A DNA stretch of 29,611 bases, taken from positions 1-29,611 of the forward strand of contig CAAGCF010000018.1 of assembly GCA_900768265.1 (NCBI GenBank), in the 5' to 3' direction. The notes below the pieces were generated by a model. That model was not told the origin of the DNA. It saw nothing but the letters and a program-made list of their open reading frames with translations, and searched no databases. A program made the translations under genes and the position numbers. This stretch comes from an uncultured Collinsella sp. (lineage in GTDB: Bacteria; Actinomycetota; Coriobacteriia; Coriobacteriales; Coriobacteriaceae). Each line of letters opens with the position of its first letter. Within the stretch, counting starts at the first letter, position 1. This document shows positions 15,406-23,200 of the stretch, piece after piece.

Positions 15406-16104
15406 ATGGCAGAAAACAAAGACGAACAGCTCACCGACGAGGAGCTGGCACAGCTCCAGCTGGCAGAGGAGAACGAGAACGCCGTCGACCGCCTGGTCCA
15501 GGAGCTCGGCTGCCCCACGCGCCGCATCCGCCAGTTTGCCGCCCGCGTGCTGCACCTGCTTGCCGAGCGCGATCCGCAGCGCGTCGTGCCCTGCGTGCCA
15601 GCGCTGATCGAGGCGCTCGACCGCCCCGAGGCGCAGACCCGCTGGGAGGCGCTCGATGCCCTGACGGCGCTCGCCACCACCTGCCCCGAGCAGCTGGGCG
15701 ATGCCTTTGAGGGTGCCGAGACCGCACTGTTCGACGAGATCTCCTCCACGCTGCGCTATGCCGCCTTCCGCCTGCTGTGCGTGTGGGGTGCCACGAGTGT
15801 CGAGCGTTCGCGCGAGGCTTGGCCCATCCTGGACGAGGCCATCCAGTGCTACCACGGCGACCTTGAGTATCGCGACATGCTCGGTTGCCTGTACGAGTTT
15901 TGCCAGGGCGAGATCGACGCCGAGGTTGCCGAGAAGCTTGCGCTGCGCCTTAAGTTCGATGCCGAGAACGGTAAGGGCAGCTATCTCAAGGCCCGTTCGA
16001 GCGAGATTTGCGAAATGCTTGTTAAACGTTTTGGCCTGGATCTCTCCAAAAAGAAGAAGCGTGCTAGCGTTAAAAAATCTGAGGCCGCCGAAGACGAGGA
16101 GTAA
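15406..16104 (+). CDS. HEAT-repeat-like helical protein
   Basis: A 232-aa, almost wholly alpha-helical protein. Residues about 25-115 look like two or three HEAT-type repeats (VQELGCPTRRIRQFAARVLH, VPALIEALDRPEAQTRWEAL, FDEISSTLRYAAFRLLCVWG). These are protein-interaction scaffolds. The C-terminus is Lys-rich, then acidic (KKKKRASVKKSEAAEDEE). AGAGG precedes the ATG. It ends 6 bases before the isocitrate dehydrogenase gene. The exact family is not identified. Confidence 0.8.
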   Translation: MAENKDEQLTDEELAQLQLAEENENAVDRLVQELGCPTRRIRQFAARVLHLLAERDPQRVVPCVPALIEALDRPEAQTRWEALDALTALATTCPEQLGDAFEGAETALFDEISSTLRYAAFRLLCVWGATSVERSREAWPILDEAIQCYHGDLEYRDMLGCLYEFCQGEIDAEVAEKLALRLKFDAENGKGSYLKARSSEICEMLVKRFGLDLSKKKKRASVKKSEAAEDEE

Positions 16105-16110
16105 CAGATT

Positions 16111-17196
16111 ATGGCGCACGATGTAGTCCTGATTCCCGGTGACGGTATCGGTCCCGAGATTACGCAGGCCATGCGCCGCGTGGTCGAGGCCACCGGTGTC
16201 CAGATCAACTGGAACGTCCAGGAGGCCGGCGCCGGCGTCATGGACGAGTTTGGCACGCCGCTGCCCCAGCACGTGCTCGATGCGGTCGCCGAGACCAAGG
16301 TTGCCATCAAGGGCCCCATCACCACACCGGTCGGCACGGGCTTCCGCAGCGTCAACGTGGCCCTGCGCAAGCATTTCGACCTGTACGCCTGCGTGCGCCC
16401 TTGCCTGTCGCAGCCGGGCGACGGCTCGCGTTTCCGCGACGTCGACCTGGTTATCGTGCGCGAGAACACCGAGGACCTCTACGCCGGCATCGAGTTCGAT
16501 GAGGGCGCTGCCGAGGTCGAGGAGCTCTCGCAGCTCGTCGAGCGTTCGGGCCAAAAGACCTTCGCCGCCGATTCCGCGATCTCGATCAAGCCCATCTCCA
16601 TCGCCAAGAGCCGCCGTATTGTGGAGTATGCCTTTGAGTATGCCCGCCGCTGCGGCCGCAAAAAGGTGACGGCCGTGCACAAGGCCAACATCATGAAGGC
16701 GACCGACGGCCTGTTCCTGCGCGTGGCGCGCGAGGTGGCCGCCAACTATTCCGATATCGAGTTCAACGACAGGATCGTCGACGCTACCTGCATGGGCCTG
16801 GTCCAAAACCCCAACGACTTCGATGTCCTGGTGCTGCCCAACCTGTACGGCGACATCGTGAGTGACCTGTGCGCTGGTCTGGTGGGCGGCTTAGGCATGG
16901 CTCCGGGTTCCAACATCGGTGCCGACTGCGCCATCTTTGAGGCTACGCACGGCTCCGCGCCCGATATCGCCGGTCAGGATATCGCCAACCCCACGGCCGA
17001 GATCCTCTCTGCTGCGATGATGCTCGATCACCTGGGCGAGAACGATGCTGGCAATCGCATTCGCGCCGCCGTCTCTGCCACGCTCGACGAGGGCGAGCAG
17101 GTTACCGGTGACGTGCGTCGTGCCCAGACTGGCTCCGTCGAGGGCGCTGTGGGCACGCAGGCCTTCGCCGATGCCGTTATCGCGCACCTGGCCTAA
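16111..17196 (+). CDS. Isocitrate dehydrogenase, predicted NAD-dependent
   Basis: Decarboxylating beta-hydroxyacid dehydrogenase of the isocitrate/isopropylmalate family, 361 aa. Seen: IPGDGIGPEI (8-17), FRSVNVALRKHFDLYACVRP (the SxNVxLR form used by isocitrate dehydrogenases), VRENTEDLYAGIE, the metal-binding NLYGDIVSDLCAGLVGGLG, and ATHGSAPDIAGQDIANP. The Asp in APDIAG, where NADP enzymes have Lys-Tyr (as in E. coli APKYAG), favours NAD. Homoisocitrate or isopropylmalate activity is less likely from the SxN motif. In an anaerobic gut organism the probable job is 2-oxoglutarate supply for glutamate. Last gene of the 13877-17196 unit. Confidence 0.88.
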   Translation: MAHDVVLIPGDGIGPEITQAMRRVVEATGVQINWNVQEAGAGVMDEFGTPLPQHVLDAVAETKVAIKGPITTPVGTGFRSVNVALRKHFDLYACVRPCLSQPGDGSRFRDVDLVIVRENTEDLYAGIEFDEGAAEVEELSQLVERSGQKTFAADSAISIKPISIAKSRRIVEYAFEYARRCGRKKVTAVHKANIMKATDGLFLRVAREVAANYSDIEFNDRIVDATCMGLVQNPNDFDVLVLPNLYGDIVSDLCAGLVGGLGMAPGSNIGADCAIFEATHGSAPDIAGQDIANPTAEILSAAMMLDHLGENDAGNRIRAAVSATLDEGEQVTGDVRRAQTGSVEGAVGTQAFADAVIAHLA

Positions 17197-17255
17197 GGTA
17201 TGCACGCTGCAAACGCCTAAATAGTACTTAAGTGTTTGCGTATAACCTAAGAATC

Positions 17256-17284
17256 AATACGCCCGGCGCCTCGTCGGGCGTATT
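17256..17284 (+). terminator. Probable terminator after isocitrate dehydrogenase
   Basis: A 10-bp perfect stem AATACGCCCG/CGGGCGTATT (17256-17265 with 17275-17284). The following CTATT is a poor T tract, so efficiency is uncertain. A second weak repeat, GCAAAC...GTTTGC, lies just upstream (about 17208-17240). Confidence 0.55.
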
Positions 17285-17322
17285 CTATTGGGGACTATGT
17301 TTCCTAACAAGGAGTAATTGAT

Positions 17323-18405
17323 ATGGGTCTGATTCAAAAGAAGGACGAGAAGGACGAGATCGACGGCATCCAGATCATCGAGCGCGGCGAAGGCCCCGAC
17401 GGTGATGGGGACGAGAAGATCGACCTGGTCGCCGGCACGTCTGCCGAACATATTGCCGCCGGCACGACCACCGAGGAGGAGGATGCTCGCCTGGAGGCAA
17501 AGATCGCCGCGGACGCCGCCGACGAGAACCTCATGCCTGAGGAGCAGGACGAGGACGACTCCGATGCGGACGACCATGCATCCAAGCACAAGAAGACGAT
17601 GATCGCCGCCTTCGTGGTTGCAGTCGTGATCGCTGCGGTGGTCGGCTTCTTTATTGGCAATGGCGGCTTTGGCGGCAAGGGTGTCGGCTCGGCGACCCTC
17701 ACCGAGGACCAGCTCGATTCGACCGTGGCAAGCTATAGCTACAACGGCAAGAAGAGCGATATCACCGCGCGCGAGGCCATCGAGAGCCAGTACAGCCTCG
17801 ACACTGTCAAGGATAGCGATGGCAACTACACCGCTCCGTCCGCCGACGTTATCCTGTCCTACGTGCGCAACCAGATTCTGCTGGACGCTGCCGAGGACGA
17901 GGGCATTACCGTTTCTTCCAAGGAAATGAAGCAGTACGCCGAGGATTCCATCGGCACCTCCGACTACAAGACCATGGCCACGCAGTACGGCGTGTCCAAG
18001 GACCAGGCCAAGCAGATCGTCCGCCAGTCTGCGACGCTGCAGAAGCTCTACAAGAAGAAGGTGGGCGATAGCTCCGCAAGCATGCCGACCGCTCCGACCG
18101 AGCCTGCTGACGGCAACGAGGAGACCGCGAGCAAGGACTACGCCGACTACATCATCAACCTTGCCGGCGATGAGTGGGATAGCTCAAAGGGCACCTGGAA
18201 GGACGCCGACAGCACCTATGCTAAGGCGTTCGCCGACGATGCCTTTACGGCCGATAGCGCAACCTATAAGCAGGCCATGACCGCCTATTACACCGCCTAC
18301 CAGCAGTACTCTTCGCAGGCTTCGAGCGCCAGCTCCAAGTGGACCGAGTATGCTAACGGCCTCTACGCCAAGGCCAACATCAGCATTTACGGCCTGTTTG
18401 CGTAA
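17323..18405 (+). CDS. Membrane-anchored SurA-N-like protein
   Basis: A 360-aa protein with an acidic cytoplasmic N-terminus (residues 1-85; EEQDEDDSDADDHASKHKK), one membrane helix (about 91-113, MIAAFVVAVVIAAVVGFFIG) and an extracytoplasmic domain. Residues about 160-255 (SADVILSYVRNQILLDAAEDEGI...YKTMATQYGVSKDQAKQIVRQSATLQKLYKKK) resemble the SurA N-terminal/PrsA chaperone helical region. The parvulin isomerase domain of PrsA is not evident; instead a Tyr/Ser/Ala-rich helical tail follows. A secretion or folding helper is a reasonable guess, not proven. AAGGAG lies 8 bases before the ATG; stand-alone gene with its own terminator. Confidence 0.8.
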   Translation: MGLIQKKDEKDEIDGIQIIERGEGPDGDGDEKIDLVAGTSAEHIAAGTTTEEEDARLEAKIAADAADENLMPEEQDEDDSDADDHASKHKKTMIAAFVVAVVIAAVVGFFIGNGGFGGKGVGSATLTEDQLDSTVASYSYNGKKSDITAREAIESQYSLDTVKDSDGNYTAPSADVILSYVRNQILLDAAEDEGITVSSKEMKQYAEDSIGTSDYKTMATQYGVSKDQAKQIVRQSATLQKLYKKKVGDSSASMPTAPTEPADGNEETASKDYADYIINLAGDEWDSSKGTWKDADSTYAKAFADDAFTADSATYKQAMTAYYTAYQQYSSQASSASSKWTEYANGLYAKANISIYGLFA

Positions 18406-18447
18406 GGTTTGCCTGAACTACTGCGCGCTAACCGATCTACCTGATTG

Positions 18448-18485
18448 AGCCCGCTAGAACGGACATCGTTCTAGCGGGCTTTTTG
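18448..18485 (+). terminator. Strong terminator before the PTS regulatory region
   Basis: A 13-bp perfect stem (18448-18460 with 18468-18480, AGCCCGCTAGAAC) with a 7-nt loop, followed by TTTTTG. Confidence 0.92.
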
Positions 18486-18490
18486 TTACC

Positions 18491-18540
18491 GAGACCACTA
18501 GGGTAGGACTTGCGCCTGCGCAAGTGCTTCATCGGGTCTC
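18491..18540. repeat. Nested inverted repeats just after the terminator
   Basis: An outer pair GAGACC/GGTCTC (18491-18496 with 18535-18540) encloses a tight inner palindrome ACTTGCGC/GCGCAAGT (18508-18515 with 18518-18525, 2-nt centre). This could be a regulator site or a folded RNA; no function can be assigned. Confidence 0.4.
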
Positions 18541-18583
18541 CCCAATTCATCTAGGAAACCGGCCGTAAACGAATGCAAATAAC

Positions 18584-18613
18584 CGGTGAACGGTCGAAAA
18601 CTACCGTTCACCG
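18584..18613. repeat. Inverted repeat, copy A of a repeated regulatory motif
   Basis: An 11-bp perfect palindrome CGGTGAACGGT/ACCGTTCACCG (18584-18594 with 18603-18613). The string AACGGTCGA spanning the left arm and loop recurs at 18807-18815 in copy B. Confidence 0.6.
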
Positions 18614-18761
18614 ATAATATCGAAACTGGTTCTAACTGGTATTAAGTCAAAAAGACCAATTCACAAATCTTCACAATGACCTGCATTTTTTCTTTACGCT
18701 ATTTTTAGCCGCCCTGCGTTGTTTAGACACAGGATAAGTTCCGATCTTTTGCCAAAGCATT

Positions 18762-18775
18762 TCGAAACGGTTTCA
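18762..18775. promoter_or_regulatory. cre-like palindromic site upstream of the PTS operon
   Basis: Read on the minus strand, TGAAACCGTTTCGA matches the catabolite-control consensus TGWAANCGNTNWCA at all but two positions. It overlaps another palindrome, CGGTTT-CA-AAACCG (18768-18781). A LacI/CcpA-type regulator could bind here; none is encoded in the window. Confidence 0.4.
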
Positions 18776-18801
18776 AAACCGCAGGTAGAAGTGTTAACGA
18801 G

Positions 18802-18831
18802 CGGTAAACGGTCGATTTTTTACCGTGAGCG
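18802..18831. repeat. Inverted repeat, copy B of a repeated regulatory motif
   Basis: CGGTAAA/TTTACCG (18802-18808 with 18819-18825), sharing the layout CGGT-(G/A)-AACGGTCGA...ACCGT with copy A, 218 bases upstream. Two like-arranged copies before one operon suggest operators for the same regulator. Confidence 0.5.
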
Positions 18832-18884
18832 GTGCAAAAACGTTTTACTGTATGAATCAACGAAAGCAACCTCTTCTGTGGTGA

Positions 18885-18920
18885 TATAGTGACAACAACA
18901 CGTCACGTGGTTACTACCAG
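18885..18920 (+). promoter_or_regulatory. PTS operon -10 box and GntR-type operator
   Basis: TATAGT (18885-18890) is a likely -10 with no clear -35. The palindromic TGGTTACTACCAG (18908-18920) lies just downstream of the expected transcript start, a repressor position. The same 13 bases occur before agaS (23201-23213). HutC/NagR-type GntR regulators bind TGGT...ACCA sites, and such a regulator is encoded at 22429. The remaining intergenic sequence up to 19036 is an untranslated leader in which I see no gene. Confidence 0.6.
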
Positions 18921-19036
18921 TTGAGAGACCACTGGTTCTCAAAGAACGCTTTCCAAGAAGCTTTAAGGGCAAGCGCCCGCTGGCTTCCGAACATCATCGG
19001 ACTCAGATCGTACACACCTTCGGAAGGGAAATTTGA

Positions 19037-19480
19037 ATGGTTGGCTTTATTCTTACCGGTCATGGACAGTTCGCACCCGGCCTTGCAAGCGCTATCGCTA
19101 TGGTTGCCGGTGACCAGCCCGCTTTTACCGTCGTTCCTTTCGAGGGCGACCAGGCTGCTTCCTACGGTGAGGATCTCCGCGCCGCTATCACCGCCATGCG
19201 CGAGGAGTGCGATGGCGTGCTCGTCTTTACCGACCTGCTCGGTGGTACCCCGTTTAACCAGTCGATGATGATTGCCCAGGATGTCGACAATGTCGAGGTT
19301 CTGACCGGCACCAACCTTCCCATGGTTATTGAGCTTCTGTTCCTCCGCGGTAACGCCACGCTCGCCGAGCTGGGCGAGCAGGCCGTGACCGTTGGCCAGA
19401 CGGGCATCACCGCCCAGACGGTCGCATCCGTTGCCGGCTCCGAGGAAGAGGATATCTTCGGCGACGAGGACGGCATCTAA
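19037..19480 (+). CDS. PTS EIIA, mannose/sorbose/N-acetylgalactosamine family
   Basis: Phosphocarrier domain that takes phosphate from HPr and passes it to EIIB. The protein has 147 aa, one EIIA-Man domain. The active-site His9 is in GFILTGHGQFAPGL; GVLVFTDLLGGTPFN and NLPMVIELLF are the other family blocks. GGAAGGG precedes the ATG. Its TAA overlaps the next ATG by one base. First gene of the PTS operon; sugar specificity (GalNAc or galactosamine) is inferred from agaS, nagA and lacC downstream. Confidence 0.94.
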   Translation: MVGFILTGHGQFAPGLASAIAMVAGDQPAFTVVPFEGDQAASYGEDLRAAITAMREECDGVLVFTDLLGGTPFNQSMMIAQDVDNVEVLTGTNLPMVIELLFLRGNATLAELGEQAVTVGQTGITAQTVASVAGSEEEDIFGDEDGI

Positions 19481-19761
19481 TGGCCGATTTCGGAGCCAAC
19501 GTTCTGAGCTCCTCGGTCGCCCTTTTAGGCCTGCTTGTCATCATGGGCTTGATTTACACCATTTGGTCGCAAATCAACATGAAGAAGAAGCAGAAGTACT
19601 TCAAGGAGCTGCACACCGAGCTCAAGCCGGGTCAGGAGGTTCTTTTCGCCGGCGGTATCTACGGAACCGTCAAGGGCATCGAAGGCGAAAAGGTCCAGAT
19701 CAAAGTCCGATCCGGTGCCGTCGTAGATGTTTCGCGTTACGCGATTCAGGAGATCAAGTAA
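19480..19761 (+). CDS. YajC-like protein inside the PTS operon
   Basis: A 93-aa protein with the YajC layout. One N-terminal membrane helix (about 10-29, LSSSVALLGLLVIMGLIYTI), a KKKQKYFKELHTEL basic-amphipathic stretch, then the small domain LKPGQEVLFAGGIYGTVKGIEGEKVQIKV...DVSRYAIQEI. YajC is an accessory subunit of the SecDF-YajC translocase complex. Here it is translationally coupled to EIIA and followed after 36 bases by EIIB, with no secD/secF. It may help insert the EIIC/EIID membrane proteins or be a dedicated PTS accessory; that role is an inference. Confidence 0.88.
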   Translation: MADFGANVLSSSVALLGLLVIMGLIYTIWSQINMKKKQKYFKELHTELKPGQEVLFAGGIYGTVKGIEGEKVQIKVRSGAVVDVSRYAIQEIK

Positions 19762-19797
19762 CTGTCGTCAGCAAATAACGAAAGGAAGCTGATCAAC

Positions 19798-20280
19798 ATG
19801 GCAGAACCCAACATTCTTCTTACCCGCATCGATAACCGACTGGTCCATGGTCAGGTCGCTACCCAGTGGAACTCCACCCTGGGTTCCAACCTCATCCTCG
19901 TCGCCAACGACGACGTGTCGACCAACACCATGCGCCAGAACCTCATGAAGATGGCTGCTCCCACCGGCGTCGCTACGCGTTTCTTCTCCCTGCAGAAGAC
20001 CATCGACGTCATCGGCAAGGCGAGCCCGCGCCAGAAGATCTTCATCGTGGCCGAAACACCGGAAGACGTGCTTACGCTCGTCAAGGGCGGTGTGCCTATA
20101 AAGAAGGTAAACATCGGCAACATGCACATGTCGGAAGGAAAGCGCCAAGTCGCCACCTCCGTCGCAGTTAACGACGAGGATGTCGCTGCGTTTAAAGAGC
20201 TGCAGGAATTGGGGGTGGAGTTGGAGATCAGGCGCGTTCCGAGCACGCCTGTTGAGGACACGAGCAAGCTCTTCTCGTAA
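19798..20280 (+). CDS. PTS EIIB, mannose/sorbose/N-acetylgalactosamine family
   Basis: Takes phosphate from EIIA and phosphorylates the incoming sugar on the membrane complex. The protein has 160 aa, full length for the family. The active-site His17 lies in TRIDNRLVHGQVATQW. Further family blocks: ILVANDDVSTNTMRQNLMKMAAP, KIFIVAETPEDVLTLVKGG and KKVNIGNMHMSEGKR. GAAAGGAAG precedes the ATG. The IDNRLVHGQV form is shared by mannose, sorbose and GalNAc systems, so it does not fix the substrate. Confidence 0.94.
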   Translation: MAEPNILLTRIDNRLVHGQVATQWNSTLGSNLILVANDDVSTNTMRQNLMKMAAPTGVATRFFSLQKTIDVIGKASPRQKIFIVAETPEDVLTLVKGGVPIKKVNIGNMHMSEGKRQVATSVAVNDEDVAAFKELQELGVELEIRRVPSTPVEDTSKLFS

Positions 20281-20296
20281 TCCTCATGATCCACGT

Positions 20297-20318
20297 TGTC
20301 AGGAATGAAACCCTGACA
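20297..20318 (+). other. Intercistronic hairpin between EIIB and EIIC
   Basis: TGTCAGG/CCTGACA (20297-20303 with 20312-20318) in a 90-base gap. There is no T run, so mRNA processing or stability control is more likely than termination. Confidence 0.5.
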
Positions 20319-20370
20319 TTCTGTACGTGAAATCCAAAGTGCGTACATACATTTTGAAAGGAGGAGCAAG

Positions 20371-21171
20371 ATGGAATACACGATCTTCCAGGTCGCTCTG
20401 GTCTTTATCGTCACGTTTGTCGCGGCAATCGACCAGTTTAACTTCCTCGAGTCTCTCTATCAGCCCATCGTCACCGGCGCCGTCATCGGTCTTATCCTTG
20501 GCGACCTCAACACCGGTCTTCTCGTGGGTGGTACTTATCAGCTCATGACGATCGGCAACATGCCGATCGGAGGTGCTCAGCCGCCTAACGCTGTTATCGG
20601 CGGCATCATGGCAGCCATTCTCGCTATTGCTACGGGCCTCGAGCCCAACGCGGCAGTCGGCCTTGCCATTCCGTTCGCTCTGCTTGGTCAGCTCGGCGTT
20701 ACCCTGGTCTTCACGCTTATGTCGCCGCTCATGTCCTCCGCGGACAACATGGCCCACAACGCTGACACCAAGGGCATCGAGCGTCTGAACTACTTCGCCA
20801 TGGCTCTGCTCGGCCTGATCTTCGCTGTCGTCGTCACCCTGTTCTTCATCGCTGGCGCTACCATCGGTCAGACCATCGCTTCCGCCATCCCGACTTGGCT
20901 GCAGACCGGTCTCTCCGCTGCAGGCGGCATGATGCGCTTCGTCGGCTTCGCCGTCCTGCTCAAGGTTATGATGAACCGCGATATGTGGGGCTTCTTCCTC
21001 ATGGGCTTTGGCCTCGCGCTCATCACCGTTGCCAACGATTCTCTGGCAACCCCTGCTCTGCTCATCCTCGCTCTCATCGGCTTCGGCATCGCTTTCTGGG
21101 ACTTCCAGCAGCAGACCGAGCTGAAGGGTGCAGCTGTTTCTGACGGAGGTGACTTCGAAGATGGCATCTAA
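20371..21171 (+). CDS. PTS EIIC membrane subunit, mannose family
   Basis: Membrane transport subunit, 266 aa, strongly hydrophobic with about seven or eight segments. Family marks: IDQFNFLESLYQPIVTGAVIGLILGDLNTGLLVGGTYQ (shown in part), the loop NMPIGGAQPPNAVIGGIMA, and a charged C-terminus WDFQQQTELKG. AAAGGAGG precedes the ATG. Its last 11 bases overlap the EIID start, so the two subunits are translationally coupled, as expected for proteins made in equal amounts. Confidence 0.93.
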   Translation: MEYTIFQVALVFIVTFVAAIDQFNFLESLYQPIVTGAVIGLILGDLNTGLLVGGTYQLMTIGNMPIGGAQPPNAVIGGIMAAILAIATGLEPNAAVGLAIPFALLGQLGVTLVFTLMSPLMSSADNMAHNADTKGIERLNYFAMALLGLIFAVVVTLFFIAGATIGQTIASAIPTWLQTGLSAAGGMMRFVGFAVLLKVMMNRDMWGFFLMGFGLALITVANDSLATPALLILALIGFGIAFWDFQQQTELKGAAVSDGGDFEDGI

Positions 21172-22243
21172 TGAGTATGTGATCCCGGAGCACTACGAGG
21201 ATCTCACTCCTGCTCCGCAGCTCGACCAGAAGACCCTCAACAAGATGGCTTGGCGCTCCTGCTTCCTGCAGGCCTCGTTCAACTACGAGCGTATGCAGGC
21301 CGCTGGCTGGCTCTACTCCATCATCCCCGGTCTGGAGAAGATCCACACCAACAAGAACGACCTCGCGGCTTCCATGAGCCACAACCTGGAGTTCTTCAAC
21401 ACCCACCCGTTCCTCGTCACCTTTGTTATGGGCATCGTGCTTTCGCTCGAGCAGAACAAGGTTGACATCCCCACGATCCGCGCCGTCCGCGTCGCCGCAA
21501 TGGGCCCGCTCGGTGGTATCGGTGACGCCCTGTTCTGGCTGACGCTCGTGCCTATCACGGCCGGCATCACCTCCAACATGGCCATCAACGGCAACGCCGC
21601 TGCGCCGATCATCTTCCTGGTGATCTTCAACGCCGTCCAGTTCGCTCTGCGCTTCTGGCTCATGAACTGGTCCTACAAGCTTGGCACCAGCGCTATTGAC
21701 GCTCTGACCGCCAACATGCAGGCCTTCACGCGTGCCGCTTCCATCATGGGCGTCTTCGTCGTCGGTTGCCTGGTCGTCACCATGGGTGGCACCCAGATCA
21801 ACCTCCAGATCCCCAACGGCACCACCCGTGGCCTTGCCCCTACTACCGTGATCGTCTCCGAGAAGGAGGCCGAGAACTTCACCGGTATGGAGGGCATCGA
21901 TACCGAGACCGCTGAGGCCGGTACCATCGCCATGACCGATGAGGACGGCAACGCCCTCACCGCCGTCGATGCCGACGGCAACGAGGTCAAGTGCGGCGTC
22001 GCCGATCTGGGCAACGGCATGGAGTCCGTGACCTACGCTACCGTCACCGAGGATCCGGTCAACTTCTCTGTTGCCGACACCCTCAACACCATCGTCCCGA
22101 AGCTCGTCCCGCTTATGCTTACGCTGCTGCTTTACTACATGTTCGCTAAGCACAGCTGGACCCCGACCAAGGGCATTCTGCTGCTCTTCGTCCTGGGCAT
22201 CCTGGGCGCTGGCCCGCTTGGTCTCTGGCCGAGCATCTGGTAA
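21161..22243 (+). CDS. PTS EIID membrane subunit, mannose family
   Basis: Second membrane subunit of the Man-family complex, unique to this PTS class. The protein has 360 aa against a more usual 270-300. The core begins LDQKTLNKMAWRSCFLQASFNYERMQ, followed by VRVAAMGPLGGIGDALFW and hydrophobic C-terminal helices. The extra length is an acidic inserted region of about 80 residues (EKEAENFTGMEGIDTETAEAG...NAL) between the IMGVFVVGCLVV helix and the LNTIVPKLVPL segment. ATG 21161 lies within the end of EIIC, with GGAGG 10 bases upstream. Confidence 0.93.
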   Translation: MASNEYVIPEHYEDLTPAPQLDQKTLNKMAWRSCFLQASFNYERMQAAGWLYSIIPGLEKIHTNKNDLAASMSHNLEFFNTHPFLVTFVMGIVLSLEQNKVDIPTIRAVRVAAMGPLGGIGDALFWLTLVPITAGITSNMAINGNAAAPIIFLVIFNAVQFALRFWLMNWSYKLGTSAIDALTANMQAFTRAASIMGVFVVGCLVVTMGGTQINLQIPNGTTRGLAPTTVIVSEKEAENFTGMEGIDTETAEAGTIAMTDEDGNALTAVDADGNEVKCGVADLGNGMESVTYATVTEDPVNFSVADTLNTIVPKLVPLMLTLLLYYMFAKHSWTPTKGILLLFVLGILGAGPLGLWPSIW

Positions 22244-22309
22244 GGCTCTAGCTTGAGGGGTGTGTCCCTACGCGGCTCACACCCCGACCCCTTAAGCCAT
22301 GTGTATGTT

Positions 22310-22348
22310 AAAAGCCGCGTGCTCGAAAGAGCGCGCGGCTTTTGTTTT
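22310..22348 (+). terminator. Terminator of the PTS operon
   Basis: A 15-bp continuous stem (22310-22324 with 22329-22343; one wobble) capped by a GAAA tetraloop, followed by GTTTTCTT. A preceding repeat GGGGTGTG/CACACCCC (about 22256-22285) may add to it. Confidence 0.9.
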
Positions 22349-22352
22349 CTTG

Positions 22353-22379
22353 TTGATTCGGGTGTGGCAGACAGATAAT
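22353..22379 (+). promoter_or_regulatory. Putative promoter of the GntR gene
   Basis: TTGATT (22353-22358), a 15-bp spacer and GATAAT (22374-22379), 50 bases before the ATG. CTAGGTGGTTAG (22390-22401) just downstream weakly resembles half of the TGGTTACTACCAG operator and could allow autoregulation. Confidence 0.45.
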
Positions 22380-22428
22380 GCATAACACCCTAGGTGGTTA
22401 GCCGAATTCGAGCAAAAGGGAGGATAGG

Positions 22429-23160
22429 ATGGCGATCGGAGCGCGTAAGCAACCGCTGTACGATCAGCTGGTCGATATTCTGACCGAAAAGATTGACCAT
22501 GAATATCGCGCCGGTGACATGATTCCTTCTGAGCGCGAACTTTCGGAGCGCTATGGTCTCTCGCGCACTACGGTACGCCTGGCTCTGCAGGAACTGGAGC
22601 GTTTAGGACTGGTGGTTCGGCAGCACGGTCGCGGTACCTTTGTGACCGACCGTTCGGCAAAGGCAACCAATCTTATGCAGTCCTACAGCTTTACCGAGCA
22701 GATGCGCGCGATGGGTCGAGAACCCGAGACCACGATTCTCGAGTTTTGCGAGATGGAGGCCGATAAGAATCTGGCCGAGCATATGGGATTGCGCATCGGT
22801 GATCGCATTTTTAAGCTCAAGCGCCTTCGTTCTGCCGACAACATGCCCATGATGGTCGAACGCAGCTATCTACCGGTTCGTCAATTTCTATCCCTAAAGC
22901 GACCACTGCTAGAGCGTAAGCCGCTTTACGATGTGATTGAGCAAGACTTTCAGCAAAAGATACGCGTGGCCGAAGAGGAGTTCTATGCGAGCATAGCCCG
23001 TCCCACCGATGCTCACCTTTTGGGAATTGTCGAGGGCTCGCCTGTGCTCGACTTGGTCAGGACTACGTATAACGAGTCAAACGAGGTTGTGGAGTATACA
23101 CTCTCGGTTGCTCGTGCCGATCAGTTTAAATACAAGGTTTACCACCAGCGCAGCAACTAG
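22429..23160 (+). CDS. GntR/HutC-family regulator with UTRA domain (NagR/AgaR-like)
   Basis: A 243-aa sugar-responsive transcription factor. Winged-helix DNA-binding domain at residues 8-75 (PLYDQLVDILTEKIDHEYRAGDMIPSERELSERYGLSRTTVRLALQELERLGLV in part; recognition helix at SRTTVRLALQ, wing RQHGRGTFV). UTRA ligand domain from about 85 to the end (SFTEQMRAMGREPET, RLRSADNMPMMVERSYL, VEYTLSVARADQFKYKV). NagR-type members release DNA on binding GlcN-6-P or GlcNAc-6-P; the likely inducer here is a phosphorylated galactosamine. It sits between the PTS operon and agaS, both of which carry the TGGTTACTACCAG site. Confidence 0.93.
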   Translation: MAIGARKQPLYDQLVDILTEKIDHEYRAGDMIPSERELSERYGLSRTTVRLALQELERLGLVVRQHGRGTFVTDRSAKATNLMQSYSFTEQMRAMGREPETTILEFCEMEADKNLAEHMGLRIGDRIFKLKRLRSADNMPMMVERSYLPVRQFLSLKRPLLERKPLYDVIEQDFQQKIRVAEEEFYASIARPTDAHLLGIVEGSPVLDLVRTTYNESNEVVEYTLSVARADQFKYKVYHQRSN

Positions 23161-23200
23161 TGTTTGCATCGTTTCCATATGGTGATTCTTTGCATTTAAC

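Noticed and set aside
14944..16806. 620-codon minus-strand frame.
   Set aside because: It is the shadow of three packed plus-strand genes with ribosome binding sites.
23181..23196. Sigma-54-like site (TGGTGATTCTTTGCA) before agaS, of interest because Man-family PTS operons are often sigma-54 driven.
   Set aside because: Spacing between the GG and GC elements is one base short of the required 10. No LevR-type activator is present, Actinomycetota generally lack sigma-54, and a TATAAT lies downstream.
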